Positions 34,561 through 42,577 are shown, counted from the first letter of the stretch. The stretch is 48,206 bases of DNA from a virus (IMGVR_UViG_3300036791_000705:1-48206), one strand, 5' to 3'. Notes: generated by a model not told the origin, from the sequence alone. Program-made: numbers and translations.

Positions 34561-34620
34561 GTGTTACGCGCGGTCGAGGTTCTTACGCGGTCGAGGTGTT
34601 ACAACGGGGGACTTACTTTC
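34561..34620 (-). repeat. GTAAS-type direct repeats, scaffold/portal gap
   Basis: On the minus strand GTAACACCTCGACCGC, GTAAGAACCTCGACCGC and GTAACACCAC follow each other, all variants of GTAA(C/G)nCC(T)CGnCCGC. They lie in the 158-bp gap between portal stop and scaffold start, which also holds a CGCCGTACGGCG palindrome at 34654-34665. Related repeats occur at 37183-37240 and 42255-42290. Confidence 0.6.
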
Positions 34621-34698
34621 AGCAGCAAAGCACTTGATTAATCGCGCACTTTACGCCGTACGGCGACGCGTTGCAAGCCTTCTGGTACTTTTGACGGT

Positions 34699-37149
34699 TC
34701 AGTGCGCCACCAACGCGGGCGAGCCCGGTTGTGGCGTGTTGCCCACCGGGGCCGAGTTCTGATTGGAATTCGCCATCGCGCGCCCGGCCCCGCCTTGCGG
34801 CGGCGTGGGGGCAGCGGCGGACGGCGCGGGCGGCGGCGGTAATTGCTGGGCCTGATCGAAGGCCATCCGCACTTGCGGATCGGTCTGCAGATCCGCCCCG
34901 TTGAGCGTGAGACTGGTCCGCAACGGTTCCGGCGGTATCTTGTGCTCTTGAGCCATGCGCCCTTCGAGCTGCGCCAAGTACCGGCCCACGAAAAATTCGG
35001 CCGGCGGCAGTTGCTTGAACAGATCGAGCATCACATCGCTGACGGCCCACTTCACCAGTTCGAGCCGATGAATCGGCGTGTCGTACCACTGACGCATCTT
35101 GAGCGGGTAGGTCGGATCGGTTTCCGGATCCGGGGGCGGCGCGGGCGGCGGCGGCGGGAGCTGGCCCGGCAGCGGCGGCGGGGGGGGCGGCGGCGGGATG
35201 TACTGCTGAATGTTGGTACTCTTCACCCACTTCACGAACGCATCCTGATTTTGGAGCGCACACTGGTGTTGCTTGTCGATCGAGGGAATCAGATCGGTCT
35301 GGCCGAACTTCTGGTAAATCGTGTACTGCGTCTCGGGATTTTTCAGATCGATGCCCCCGAGCTGGTGAAGATGTTCGATCGCGGCGCGCTCGCCGAGCGA
35401 TGTTTTGGGCCGCGTCGATCCGTCCGCCACATCGAATTCCACTTCCCCATCGAGGTCGGCGGTCTGGTAGGTGTCGAACGCATACGATCGCGACTCACTC
35501 AGCACGGACGCGGTCCGTGACGGCGGGCCGTACTCGCGTTCGATCTCCATCTGCGAGCGGGAGATATCGCGATAGCAATTGGCGCGCGACTGGAACGCGC
35601 CCGCGAACCGGGCTTCACCGGCCTCTACCAACAATTGCATCGCCGAGAACGCTTCGACGCCTTGCGGCTGTTTGCCTTTCAGGATGTCGGAGATGCCCAT
35701 GCCGGCATCGATCTCGGCTACAATCTGCTCGCGCAAGACGGCCCACGAGCGTGGCGGTTCTGCGCCACGCCACAGCTCCGGTTTGCCGCCACCGGGGCCG
35801 GGCGCGTACTCGGCGACGAGCCCCGGCATCGCGGGGGAGTCACCCAACCACATCACTTCTTGGCCCTTCGGCTTTAAGATCTGCGGGATCGCCATGCGGG
35901 TCATCATCATCTCGACAATCGAATCCAAGCGGTTCAATTGATCGAATTTGTGGATGACGGGATCGATTGCGCTGCTCGCGATGACACGGCCGCCGACCTG
36001 TTCGTAGCCCGCGTGATGAAAGGTCCAGCGCGGATCGCCGCTGGCGTCGTGGTACGGCAAGTGACCGGGGATCCCTTCCGACGCTTCGAGGTGCAGCACG
36101 ATCGGCGAGCTGTCGCCGGCCACACGCAGCACGAGCCCTTCGGGATGATCCGGCGTGGGCTTCATCCACAGTTCGTATTCGGCCACGCCTTCTTCTTCGG
36201 CGCTCCCGCTCACGCCGCTGGCGATCGGGTTGATCTCGGTCTGGAACGGCAGCGACTGAAAAATCTGCAGCGAGCGTTCGGTGGAATTTTTTGAGAACGA
36301 AATGCGCGACAGGTACGGCTGCAGCGCCGGATGCGTCTCGTAGTACCGCTTCGTGCGCCAGCGCATCCGGATCAGGAAATCCACGTCCTTCCAGCGCGCG
36401 CGCATGAACGGGAACGCGACTTCGAGCGGCGACAACGCCGTGGTCACCGTCTGCCCTTGCGGGTTGAACTGCTTGCGGGGCTGCCCGGCCTGATCGAGCG
36501 CGGGCGTGAAGTTGCCGGCCGCTGGCGTCTGACATTTGGGGCACGCCTGCCCGGCTTGCGCGATCTGGTCGCTGGTCACTTCGTTCCCGCACGTCACACA
36601 GTGCTCCACCGGGACGCCGACGTACTTGCCGTTGTCATCGAAGCCGACGTGATAGATCACGTTGCCGGTGACGATGAACCAGAAATCCCCTTCGCTCATC
36701 GTGTCCGTCATCGCGTTCAACTTCGCGAGCAGCGGAGCCATCTTCGTCGCCGTCGTCGCCGTCGTCACACTCTTCACGTCGTTGCGGAGGGGCCGCACAT
36801 CGACGCCCAGCGTCGTGGCGGTGAACATCGAGCGGATCACTTGCACCGCTTCTTTCGGTTTCGACGTGACCGGTTTCGGGACGCCGCGCGCGACGCGGGC
36901 ATCCCGCCAGCCGTTGGCCTGATCGTACTGCCCCAACCACTGCCGCAAATTCACATAGTGAATGTTGCGCGTCCAGACGCGTTCGAACCGCCACCGGTCG
37001 GCGAAGGCTTCGCGTTTGAACCGATCATAGAGCTTGAGATAGTCCGCATCCTGCATCGGCTGATCGGTCTTCACGATCGCCGGAGCCCCCGTCGCGGGAG
37101 GCGCGGCCGGCGGTGGTGGCTGGACGGGCGCACTTGGTGGGAACGCCAT
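34699..37149 (-). CDS. portal protein with zinc-ribbon insertion
   Basis: An 816-aa portal of podovirus size. The early helices (DRFKREAFADRWRFERVWTRN) and the central IPGHLPYHDASGDPR and RLDSIVEMMMTRMA region fit large portals. A four-Cys zinc ribbon is inserted at residues 184-206 (CVTC and CPKC). Two Pro-rich runs lie near residues 660-690 and at the C-terminus. The portal forms the DNA entry ring and docks the terminase. GAGGGG stands 5 nt before ATG 37149. Confidence 0.82.
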   Translation of the reverse strand: MAFPPSAPVQPPPPAAPPATGAPAIVKTDQPMQDADYLKLYDRFKREAFADRWRFERVWTRNIHYVNLRQWLGQYDQANGWRDARVARGVPKPVTSKPKEAVQVIRSMFTATTLGVDVRPLRNDVKSVTTATTATKMAPLLAKLNAMTDTMSEGDFWFIVTGNVIYHVGFDDNGKYVGVPVEHCVTCGNEVTSDQIAQAGQACPKCQTPAAGNFTPALDQAGQPRKQFNPQGQTVTTALSPLEVAFPFMRARWKDVDFLIRMRWRTKRYYETHPALQPYLSRISFSKNSTERSLQIFQSLPFQTEINPIASGVSGSAEEEGVAEYELWMKPTPDHPEGLVLRVAGDSSPIVLHLEASEGIPGHLPYHDASGDPRWTFHHAGYEQVGGRVIASSAIDPVIHKFDQLNRLDSIVEMMMTRMAIPQILKPKGQEVMWLGDSPAMPGLVAEYAPGPGGGKPELWRGAEPPRSWAVLREQIVAEIDAGMGISDILKGKQPQGVEAFSAMQLLVEAGEARFAGAFQSRANCYRDISRSQMEIEREYGPPSRTASVLSESRSYAFDTYQTADLDGEVEFDVADGSTRPKTSLGERAAIEHLHQLGGIDLKNPETQYTIYQKFGQTDLIPSIDKQHQCALQNQDAFVKWVKSTNIQQYIPPPPPPPPLPGQLPPPPPAPPPDPETDPTYPLKMRQWYDTPIHRLELVKWAVSDVMLDLFKQLPPAEFFVGRYLAQLEGRMAQEHKIPPEPLRTSLTLNGADLQTDPQVRMAFDQAQQLPPPPAPSAAAPTPPQGGAGRAMANSNQNSAPVGNTPQPGSPALVAH

Positions 37150-37182
37150 AACTACCCCTCATGTGAGAGCGCAAAACATTAA

Positions 37183-37240
37183 GTCGGGTGGTACGGCGGG
37201 GTGGTACGCGAGCGGGTCTTACGCGGGCGGGGTGTTACTT
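37183..37240 (-). repeat. GTAAS-type direct repeats upstream of portal
   Basis: On the minus strand GTAACACCCCGCCC, GTAAGACCCGCTC, GTACCACCCCGCC and GTACCACCC follow at 14-15 bp intervals. Same motif class as at 34561-34620. They span the 85-bp gap between the upstream gene and the portal start and may form a binding array or a late control element. Confidence 0.6.
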
Positions 37241-37642
37241 CGTGTCGTCGCCGTAGTTGACGGTGCCGTCTGCGTGCCAGCCTTTCGGCGCGTGCGAGGG
37301 ATCGTCATCGAACATCGAGACGCCGGCCATCGCAGCCGCATCGTCGCCCGGCTCCCCCGAACTGGCGGGACGCAGCCGCACGGCCGGCGTGGGTAGTTCG
37401 ATCGTCGTCAGGTGGCGCAGCAGCACCACGCGTTCGGTTTCCAGTTGGTTCACGCGCGCACACAGGAACTCTACGAACGATTCCTGTACGGCGGCTTGTC
37501 GGCTGAGGATTTCGCGGCGGCCCCGTTCGGCGGACAGCTCCGTGTGGAGCTTCCCGAAGAGATCCGTGCTCTGCTGAAAATCGGCGCGCGCTTTCGAGAG
37601 GTCATCGAGGATCCGTTCGTAAAGCGCCTTACTCACGAACAT
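37235..37642 (-). CDS. coiled-coil protein before portal
   Basis: A 135-aa protein. Residues 5-75 are a long Leu/Arg/Glu coiled coil; the tail is acidic and ends GTVNYGDD. ATG 37642 is preceded by GAGTAAGG. The frame is open further upstream but with antisense-like sequence. Possible packaging accessory; function unknown. Confidence 0.65.
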   Translation of the reverse strand: MFVSKALYERILDDLSKARADFQQSTDLFGKLHTELSAERGRREILSRQAAVQESFVEFLCARVNQLETERVVLLRHLTTIELPTPAVRLRPASSGEPGDDAAAMAGVSMFDDDPSHAPKGWHADGTVNYGDDTK

Positions 37643-37668
37643 GGCCGGGCATCCTATCACGGAGAAAA

Positions 37669-37959
37669 CTACGTGGCGCGTGGTCGGCTCTTGCGCAACC
37701 ATCCGGTGTCTGCGAAGGCGCGGATTTTGGCGAGATCCTGTTTCTGGCCGGGCTCCAGCGCGTCGTACTCGAACGGCGTCAGCACGCGCACCTGCATCGA
37801 CTGGTCGAAGACGAGCGGCTGGCCGCACGCCATACAGCCGGTGATGTCGCCGATGGTCGGGCGCGGCGTCACGTCGCCGCCCTCCACGAGCCCCACGGCG
37901 TCGAACATGTAGCCGCACGTCGGGCATAGCGACGTGGGCACGATCGCATGGTCCGTCAT
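37669..37959 (-). CDS. zinc-ribbon protein near terminase
   Basis: A 96-aa protein with CPTC at residues 12-15 and CMAC about 30 residues on: a rubredoxin-like zinc ribbon. The C-terminus ends in FADTGWLRKSRPRAT. Located between terminase and portal; could act in packaging or as a small structural factor. ATG 37959 may be coupled to a short ORF ending there. Confidence 0.7.
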   Translation of the reverse strand: MTDHAIVPTSLCPTCGYMFDAVGLVEGGDVTPRPTIGDITGCMACGQPLVFDQSMQVRVLTPFEYDALEPGQKQDLAKIRAFADTGWLRKSRPRAT

Positions 37960-38024
37960 CGCCGCACGATCTCCACGTTCAGCCGATCGATCGCGTCGAA
38001 CTTGTCGTCAATGGCGATCTCCAT
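37956..38024 (-). CDS. possible 22-aa peptide
   Basis: ATG 38024 has GGGGGGGAG just upstream and encodes MEIAIDDKFDAIDRLNVEIV plus two Arg. Its stop overlaps the next ATG (ATGA), and it overlaps the terminase end by 17 nt. The good ribosome site and coupling favour translation, perhaps only to deliver ribosomes to the next gene. Weak evidence for a functional protein. Confidence 0.35.
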   Translation of the reverse strand: MEIAIDDKFDAIDRLNVEIVRR

Positions 38025-39591
38025 CGCTCCCCCCCCAGAACTCCCCCATCGAGTACGACTCGGTGGCGGCGGCGTTCTCGCTCGCCGCGTCGCAGGCGCG
38101 CAGATATTCGATCTCGCCGCGCGTGCGCGCATCCAGCTTCGACAGATCACGTCCCTTCGGCGGCGCGGCCATCATCGGCGGTTCCGGGCGCGACATCACC
38201 AGATAGCGCAACGCCTTCGCGGCTTCGGTCAGGCCGTTGTCGTCAATGTCTTCGGCGTTGTGCGCATCCTGCAAGAGCTGCGGGAGCGTGCGGATCACGG
38301 TGTCGCAGTCGGGGCTCACGATCAGCGCGGCCACGGGGCCGTCATCGGTGACCATCGGTTCGAACCAGTGCTGCAACCGCTGCCAGCCGGCGACCGGATC
38401 GTGCGTCGATTCCACCACCGGCAAGCCGTGACGATAGAGCGTCTCGAAGGTGTGTTCGCCGATGTCATCGTCGGTGACTTTCCCCGGTGCGTTCGCCCAC
38501 GCGTAGCCGCCCATCGTGATCTGCAGCTCGCGATTCATCTTCGCGATGGTGTGCGCGAGATCCGACGCGACGGTTTCGACAAACGGATATTCGCGCTCGA
38601 TGTACAGCCGCCCATCGGGCAGCACCACGCCCCACAGGAAAATGCCCGGCTTGAAGAAACCCCAATGGAGCGCACAGAGCCGGGGCACGGTGGCCGGCAC
38701 GGTCAGGCGCTGCACGCGATCGGGACGCAGGAAGGTTTTGAAGTACTGCAGCGGGAACACATCGCGGCGGCCGAACCGAAACATCTGACGACGCGCGGGG
38801 CTCAGCGTCGCGAGGTTATTCACGTAGCGCGGATCCGCGTACGGATTGTCTTCGAGACTGGCGTGAATGAAGTGGTACTGCGTGGGGTCGTAGTCCGGGT
38901 ACAGTTCGGGTTTCGGATTTTTGTGGATGAAGAATTCTTCCACGAACGCGGAGAGCGGACCGCCGGGATTTTCGCCGGCCAGCACGAGCCCGCGCCAACC
39001 GCGTCGCTTGCGCGTGCGGCCGGTGGACGCGCTGATCTCGGTGAACTGGATCGCTTCGAATTCTTCAAGCTGCTCGAACACGATCAGGTCCACGTCGCCG
39101 CCGATATAGTTTTTATAGTCGTCGGGTTTGTAGCAGTGCCCCCAGATCAGTTCGCTGCCGGTGTCGGGAAAATCCATTTGCTTCGTGGAGTACTTCGCGC
39201 CGAGCCGCTTGGCTTCCTTGATCGCGAAGCGCATGTGATTCAGTTGGAGTTCGGGAAAATTGCGCCGCAGGAACAGGATCGCAAAATCTTCGAACTGCTG
39301 ACAGAGCCGATAGCACACGCGCCGCAGCATCGCGGATTTCCCCGAGTTGCGGTGGCCGCCGATGCCGATCGACCCGTACTGCTGCGTCTCGATCGCCTCT
39401 TCCACTTCGACTTGACGCGGGAGCGGCAAGTAGAACAGGTGACCGTTCTTATCGAGCATTTTCCAGCGGAGCTGGCGCTTGAAACACGCGTCGGTGGGAC
39501 ACGTCCACGCGTCCACGTTGTTCACGGTGCGTGACACGAATTCCGCGTGGCACCAGCAGCACGAGAAGCGTACCTGCCAGTCAGTCGTCAA
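38008..39591 (-). CDS. large terminase-like protein
   Basis: A 527-aa packaging ATPase. A Cys4 ribbon (CCWC, then CPTDAC) is near the N-terminus. Walker A GGHRNSGKS is at about residues 78-86. The Walker B position reads VDLIVFEQLEEF, where relatives usually have Asp-Glu. The nuclease half starts ALHWGFFKPG, where relatives usually have Asp before Trp-Gly; the later DP and DHxxD positions read ANAPGK and LTEAAK. The fold looks intact but several acidic active-site residues seem replaced. Gene order (terminase, portal, scaffold, capsid) supports the role. Confidence 0.8.
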   Translation of the reverse strand: MTTDWQVRFSCCWCHAEFVSRTVNNVDAWTCPTDACFKRQLRWKMLDKNGHLFYLPLPRQVEVEEAIETQQYGSIGIGGHRNSGKSAMLRRVCYRLCQQFEDFAILFLRRNFPELQLNHMRFAIKEAKRLGAKYSTKQMDFPDTGSELIWGHCYKPDDYKNYIGGDVDLIVFEQLEEFEAIQFTEISASTGRTRKRRGWRGLVLAGENPGGPLSAFVEEFFIHKNPKPELYPDYDPTQYHFIHASLEDNPYADPRYVNNLATLSPARRQMFRFGRRDVFPLQYFKTFLRPDRVQRLTVPATVPRLCALHWGFFKPGIFLWGVVLPDGRLYIEREYPFVETVASDLAHTIAKMNRELQITMGGYAWANAPGKVTDDDIGEHTFETLYRHGLPVVESTHDPVAGWQRLQHWFEPMVTDDGPVAALIVSPDCDTVIRTLPQLLQDAHNAEDIDDNGLTEAAKALRYLVMSRPEPPMMAAPPKGRDLSKLDARTRGEIEYLRACDAASENAAATESYSMGEFWGGSDGDRH

Positions 39592-39967
39592 TGTGGTCCT
39601 TCAACCGTTCGCCGGGGCGCATCGCGTCTTCGAGCCGGTGCCACTCGCGGTGGCCTTCATCGGTCGCCCGTTCGCGGGCGTAGCGATCCAGTTCCTCTTC
39701 GGTGAGCAACTGCCCGCGTGGCAGCATGATGTCATGGGCCGGCGTGATGTCGAACCCTTGGATCGCGCCGCCGGGATTGCAGCCCAGATCCCACGCCTTT
39801 TGCACGGCGGCCCCCAGCCACTCGGAATCCGGCGGCGCGTGCGGATGACGGCGCAGCAACGGGGCGCGGATGTGTTCGGCATCGAGGTCCGTCACGTCGA
39901 TCACGCAGACGCCGAGAAAGCCGCCGGCTGCTGGGTCCGCGAACGACAGCCAGAACGTGCGCGTCAT
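39581..39967 (-). CDS. conserved phage protein next to terminase
   Basis: A 128-aa protein starting MTRTFWLSFADP, then GVCVIDV and LGCNPGGAIQGFDI. This matches a conserved phage family of unknown function commonly beside the terminase. It overlaps the terminase start by 11 nt. CAGGAG lies before ATG 39967. No small-terminase features are evident, so I do not call it one. Confidence 0.72.
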   Translation of the reverse strand: MTRTFWLSFADPAAGGFLGVCVIDVTDLDAEHIRAPLLRRHPHAPPDSEWLGAAVQKAWDLGCNPGGAIQGFDITPAHDIMLPRGQLLTEEELDRYARERATDEGHREWHRLEDAMRPGERLKDHIDD

Positions 39968-40023
39968 GGGTGTTCTCCTGCCACGTAGTCGTGTGTGTGC
40001 CTTACGAATTTCTTGTGTCTCGT

Positions 40024-40044
40024 CTAAGAAGACTTCTTCGTGGT
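40024..40044 (-). promoter_or_regulatory. GAAG palindrome, operator-like
   Basis: On the minus strand ACCACGAAGAAGTCTTCTTAG: a palindrome AAGAAG-T-CTTCTT preceded by ACCACG. A second ACCACGAAG lies right next to it. The same ACCACGAAGAAG-CTTCT core is at 43175-43191. It lies in the AT-richer 108-bp gap between two leftward genes. Confidence 0.5.
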
Positions 40045-40075
40045 GCCTTCGTGGTTGTCTAACATATTGAGCCGC

Positions 40076-40486
40076 CTAGACTTCCTCAATCACGATGTCG
40101 TGGCAGTCTTCCACCAGTTGCTTGCGTAATCGGTAGGCTTCGGTCTTCGACGCCGGGCTTTTCACGTCTTCGATGTGGAGCACCGACCGCCCGCAGTAGT
40201 GCTCGTAGTACCGAAAATCGGCGGTGTAGTCGGCCGAGTGTTTTTTGACTCCGGCGTTGCTGATCGTGTTGATGGGCAGCACGGGTTGCACGTCCAGATG
40301 GTCGATCTCGCCCAGCCGTTCGCGCATCTTCAGAAACAGGTACCGATCCGCCTCTTTTTTCGAGTCGAATGCGATGTTCTCCACCACGGTTTTTTTGTTG
40401 CCATACTTCGCGCGCGCGACGGGCGGCGTCGCGGCGTCGCGGCGGGCCTGCACCGCTTTCACATCGGCCATCGTCCACTGACTCAT
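40076..40486 (-). CDS. DUF1064 nuclease-like protein
   Basis: A 136-aa protein with KYGNKKTVVENIAFDSKKEA, then an ADF and HIEDVKS. This is the DUF1064 pattern, related to PD-(D/E)XK nucleases: Glu in KKEAD, Asp in ADF, and Glu-x-x-Lys-like EDVK. It probably cuts DNA during replication, recombination or packaging. AAGGGAG stands 8 nt before ATG 40486. The longer open frame is not coding. Confidence 0.8.
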   Translation of the reverse strand: MSQWTMADVKAVQARRDAATPPVARAKYGNKKTVVENIAFDSKKEADRYLFLKMRERLGEIDHLDVQPVLPINTISNAGVKKHSADYTADFRYYEHYCGRSVLHIEDVKSPASKTEAYRLRKQLVEDCHDIVIEEV

Positions 40487-40593
40487 GCGGGGGCTCCCTT
40501 CAACCGGACGACTCGGCCGCCACATCGCCGAATCTCCCAAAACTGCGACGGGACGGCGAGCCATCCGGTTGAAACTGTAAAGTAGTTTGCCAT

Positions 40594-40857
40594 CTAGTCC
40601 TTTTCGCGATACGGCAGCCATTCGCCGGCCGTCGCCAACTGCCGCGTGTGCGGGGGCCGGTCCGCTGGCACCGAGCGCACGCGCGGTTCGAACGGAGCCA
40701 GCTCCGGGGGAATCGCGGCGTCCGCACAGTCGGCGCAGCGGATGAATTTTCTCGTCAGCCCCACGATTTCCGTGACGCGAATCGCGTCCCCGATCGCCAC
40801 CGGATTGTTGCAGCCGCCGCAGACGCACTCGCGCTCCGCTCGTGTCCAAAAAATCAT
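40594..40857 (-). CDS. zinc-binding phage protein
   Basis: An 87-aa protein with CVCGGC at residues 11-16 and CADC at about 41-44: a zinc ribbon. The rest is Pro/Arg-rich. It overlaps the replication gene upstream (ATGA). Small zinc proteins beside replication genes are common in phages; function unknown. Confidence 0.7.
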   Translation of the reverse strand: MIFWTRAERECVCGGCNNPVAIGDAIRVTEIVGLTRKFIRCADCADAAIPPELAPFEPRVRSVPADRPPHTRQLATAGEWLPYREKD

Positions 40858-41642
40858 GATTCCACCACCCTCCGCGCGTAGGTCGGTACGGGTTTACCAA
40901 GTTGCAGCCGGCGACCGTTGACAGCATCCAACGCTTTGCGGATAACTGCCCCGTCGTAGGTGAATTTCCCGGCGATGCGCCACTTGAGCGAGTCGATGAT
41001 TTCGCCGATGTCCGCATCGAGATTGCCGTTCGATGCCAGCTCGTCGTACAGACGATGCACGAACGGTCGAACGAGCTTGAAATTCTGGTCAGGCGCTCTT
41101 GGTTCGTCCCAGCGAAGTGGGACGCGTTTTCCACAGTCTTTCGCCTTTGATTTGCATGGCGGGGCGTCTTCGCCCCTGCTCTGATCTTCTTGTATTGATA
41201 GACCTGAGTTATTTACACGGTACGTACTTAGTACAAGTACTTGCGCGCTCACTGGTGAGTTTTTGGACGACTCAAAAGGGGCTTTAGGGACTCCCTGATG
41301 CTCATTAGTGAGCGTCAGGCCGGGTTGCTGGGATTTAGCCTGACGCTTATTAGTGAGCGTTAGGCGAGGTTCATCGAAAACCTCATGTTCAGCCCCACAG
41401 ACGTGGCCCTTGGTGTTGTGAAGGTTCTTCGAGACGATGCACCCGGTGGTGCGTAACGCGGTCAGTCCCCGGCCCACGCTGCTCGCATCGATCGCCATCA
41501 GCTTCGCCAGTTGCTCGCGCGAAATTCGGGTCTTGCCCTCCCCGTTCGCGTGCCGGCGCAGTCGCATGTAGACCGCTTGCGCGAGGAAATTTGTACTGAT
41601 GCGATCTTGGACCCACGGCGGCATCGCAAGATTGCCACTCAT
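40854..41642 (-). CDS. replication initiator-like winged-helix protein
   Basis: A 262-aa protein. Residues ~10-80 form a winged-helix domain (ISREQLAKLMAIDASSVGRG, the recognition helix region). A hydrophilic, probably flexible middle (about residues 90-185) is encoded by iteron-bearing DNA. The C-terminal domain is helical. This matches the lambda O plan: N-terminal DNA binding, origin inside the gene, C-terminal partner docking. It should recruit a host helicase. ATG 41642 is in an ATGA junction. Confidence 0.7.
   Translation of the reverse strand: MSGNLAMPPWVQDRISTNFLAQAVYMRLRRHANGEGKTRISREQLAKLMAIDASSVGRGLTALRTTGCIVSKNLHNTKGHVCGAEHEVFDEPRLTLTNKRQAKSQQPGLTLTNEHQGVPKAPFESSKNSPVSAQVLVLSTYRVNNSGLSIQEDQSRGEDAPPCKSKAKDCGKRVPLRWDEPRAPDQNFKLVRPFVHRLYDELASNGNLDADIGEIIDSLKWRIAGKFTYDGAVIRKALDAVNGRRLQLGKPVPTYARRVVES
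41185..41365. other. candidate replication origin inside the initiator gene
   Basis: Two 20-bp direct repeats match at 18 of 20 bases: CTCATTAGTGAGCGTCAGGC (41301-41320) and CTTATTAGTGAGCGTTAGGC (41346-41365), 45 bp apart. A related CTCACTGGTGAG is at 41248. Next to them lies an AT-rich stretch (about 41185-41245) with GTAC palindromes. This is the iteron-plus-unwinding-element layout of lambda-type origins within gene O. Confidence 0.6.
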
Positions 41643-41938
41643 TGCGGCCGACTCAGGGTGACGATTGCACCGGATGGTTCGAAGGGAGGGGCGATTCGCC
41701 AGACGCCATTCGTGTAACACAGCGCCAGCATTTCCGGTGTGAACTGTCCCGGCGATGTATAGGGCGCATCCTTCGCGAATCCGTAGAGGTCGCAGCGAGG
41801 TCGCTTAACCTTGGGAATCGTGTAAAGCCACCAGAGCGCGTCCGCCCAAACGAAATAATCACCGCCGTAACCATTCGGTTCGCCGTCCTCGAATGTAATC
41901 GTGACGCGAACACCTTCCCGAAGCACTTTGCGTCTCAA
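41639..41938 (-). CDS. small protein upstream of initiator
   Basis: A 99-aa beta-rich protein (GGDYFVWADALWWLYTIPK; C-terminus IVTLSRPQ). I place the start at TTG 41938 because GAGGGGA stands 6-7 nt upstream; the frame is open to 42409 but the extra sequence looks non-coding and crosses a terminator. It is coupled to the initiator (ATGA). Function unknown. Confidence 0.55.
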   Translation of the reverse strand: MRRKVLREGVRVTITFEDGEPNGYGGDYFVWADALWWLYTIPKVKRPRCDLYGFAKDAPYTSPGQFTPEMLALCYTNGVWRIAPPFEPSGAIVTLSRPQ

Positions 41939-42084
41939 AGCAGTCCCCTCACGCCGCTGGACGAGCGGACGCCAAAACGTGCAGTTGTTGAGGGGTGACG
42001 AGGTAGGTTTGACGGGTCGATCCGGTCGTGCTATCGTCCGTCTTGCATCCGGTGACCTACCCGTCACCAAGCGAGTCGAAAAAC

Positions 42085-42117
42085 CCGCCTCTTGAGCTGT
42101 CCCGGCTCTTGAGGCGG
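42085..42117 (-). terminator. intrinsic terminator in leftward leader
   Basis: CCGCCTC and GAGGCGG arms (7 bp) enclose an inner GAGC/GCTC stem. On the minus strand the hairpin is followed by GGGTTTTTCG, the T-run of an intrinsic terminator; on the plus strand TTTCGCTTTT follows, so it may act both ways. It lies between the leftward promoter and the first gene of the large leftward operon. Confidence 0.75.
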
Positions 42118-42494
42118 TTTCGCTTTTCAGGCCAATCGTATACCACCTGTCAACAGATTGTGACGAAACCGAGAGGCAGGGCTCTATCTGGGGTCCGTGG
42201 CAACGCGCCGCTAGCGGAGGCTCGTCCATATAACGCCCAAGAGTGAAAGCGTGGGAGATTTTTGTTACGCGGGGCGAGGACTTACGCGCCGAGAAGGTGG
42301 ACCCTACCAAAAACCCCAACGATCGGGCATCTGGCAAAGTTAGCAGGATGACAAAAGTACACACCTTATTGGAGCCGCCATCCTGCAACACCCTGCACGT
42401 TGTTGTCACACGAATCTTGTGGCGAAAGATGGCTGAGTTACCCCAGCGATGCCCGGCCGTTTCGAATTGTCAAGATTTGTGAAGTTATGGAGTT
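42118..42494 (-). ncRNA. untranslated leader or small RNA
   Basis: About 375 nt between the promoter at 42495-42523 and the terminator at 42085-42117, reading left. I see no gene with a ribosome site. It carries two ACCCCARCGAT copies and a GTAAS-type repeat (42255-42290). As drawn, transcription would yield a ~400-nt RNA unless terminator read-through is arranged. Either a phage small RNA or an antitermination leader. Confidence 0.45.
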
Positions 42495-42520
42495 TTTATA
42501 ACTTTGTATCGTTGGGGTAT
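42313..42520. repeat. ACCCCARCGAT repeats, three copies
   Basis: ACCCCAACGATC (plus, 42313-42324), ACCCCAGCGATG (plus, 42440-42451) and ATACCCCAACGATAC (minus, 42520-42506). The third copy lies inside the spacer of the leftward promoter, so a bound protein would block it. Operators of one regulator are likely. Confidence 0.55.
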
Positions 42521-42523
42521 CAA
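42495..42523 (-). promoter_or_regulatory. strong leftward promoter
   Basis: On the minus strand TTGATA (42523-42518), a 17-bp spacer and TATAAA (42500-42495): close to the sigma-70 consensus. An ACCCCAACGATAC operator sits in the spacer. It reads toward the replication and structural genes. Confidence 0.72.
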
Positions 42524-42577
42524 ACCGCGCTAAGGCCACTAGGAGCCCCGTGGAGCGATTTGGGAAAATTTCTGGTA

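Noticed and set aside
39581-39967. Small terminase subunit
   Set aside because: Position fits, but the sequence lacks a helix-turn-helix and matches a different conserved phage family.
41939-42409. N-terminal extension of the gene at 41639 to 42409
   Set aside because: It crosses the intrinsic terminator, starts at a GTG with no ribosome site and looks non-coding; the TTG at 41938 has a good site.
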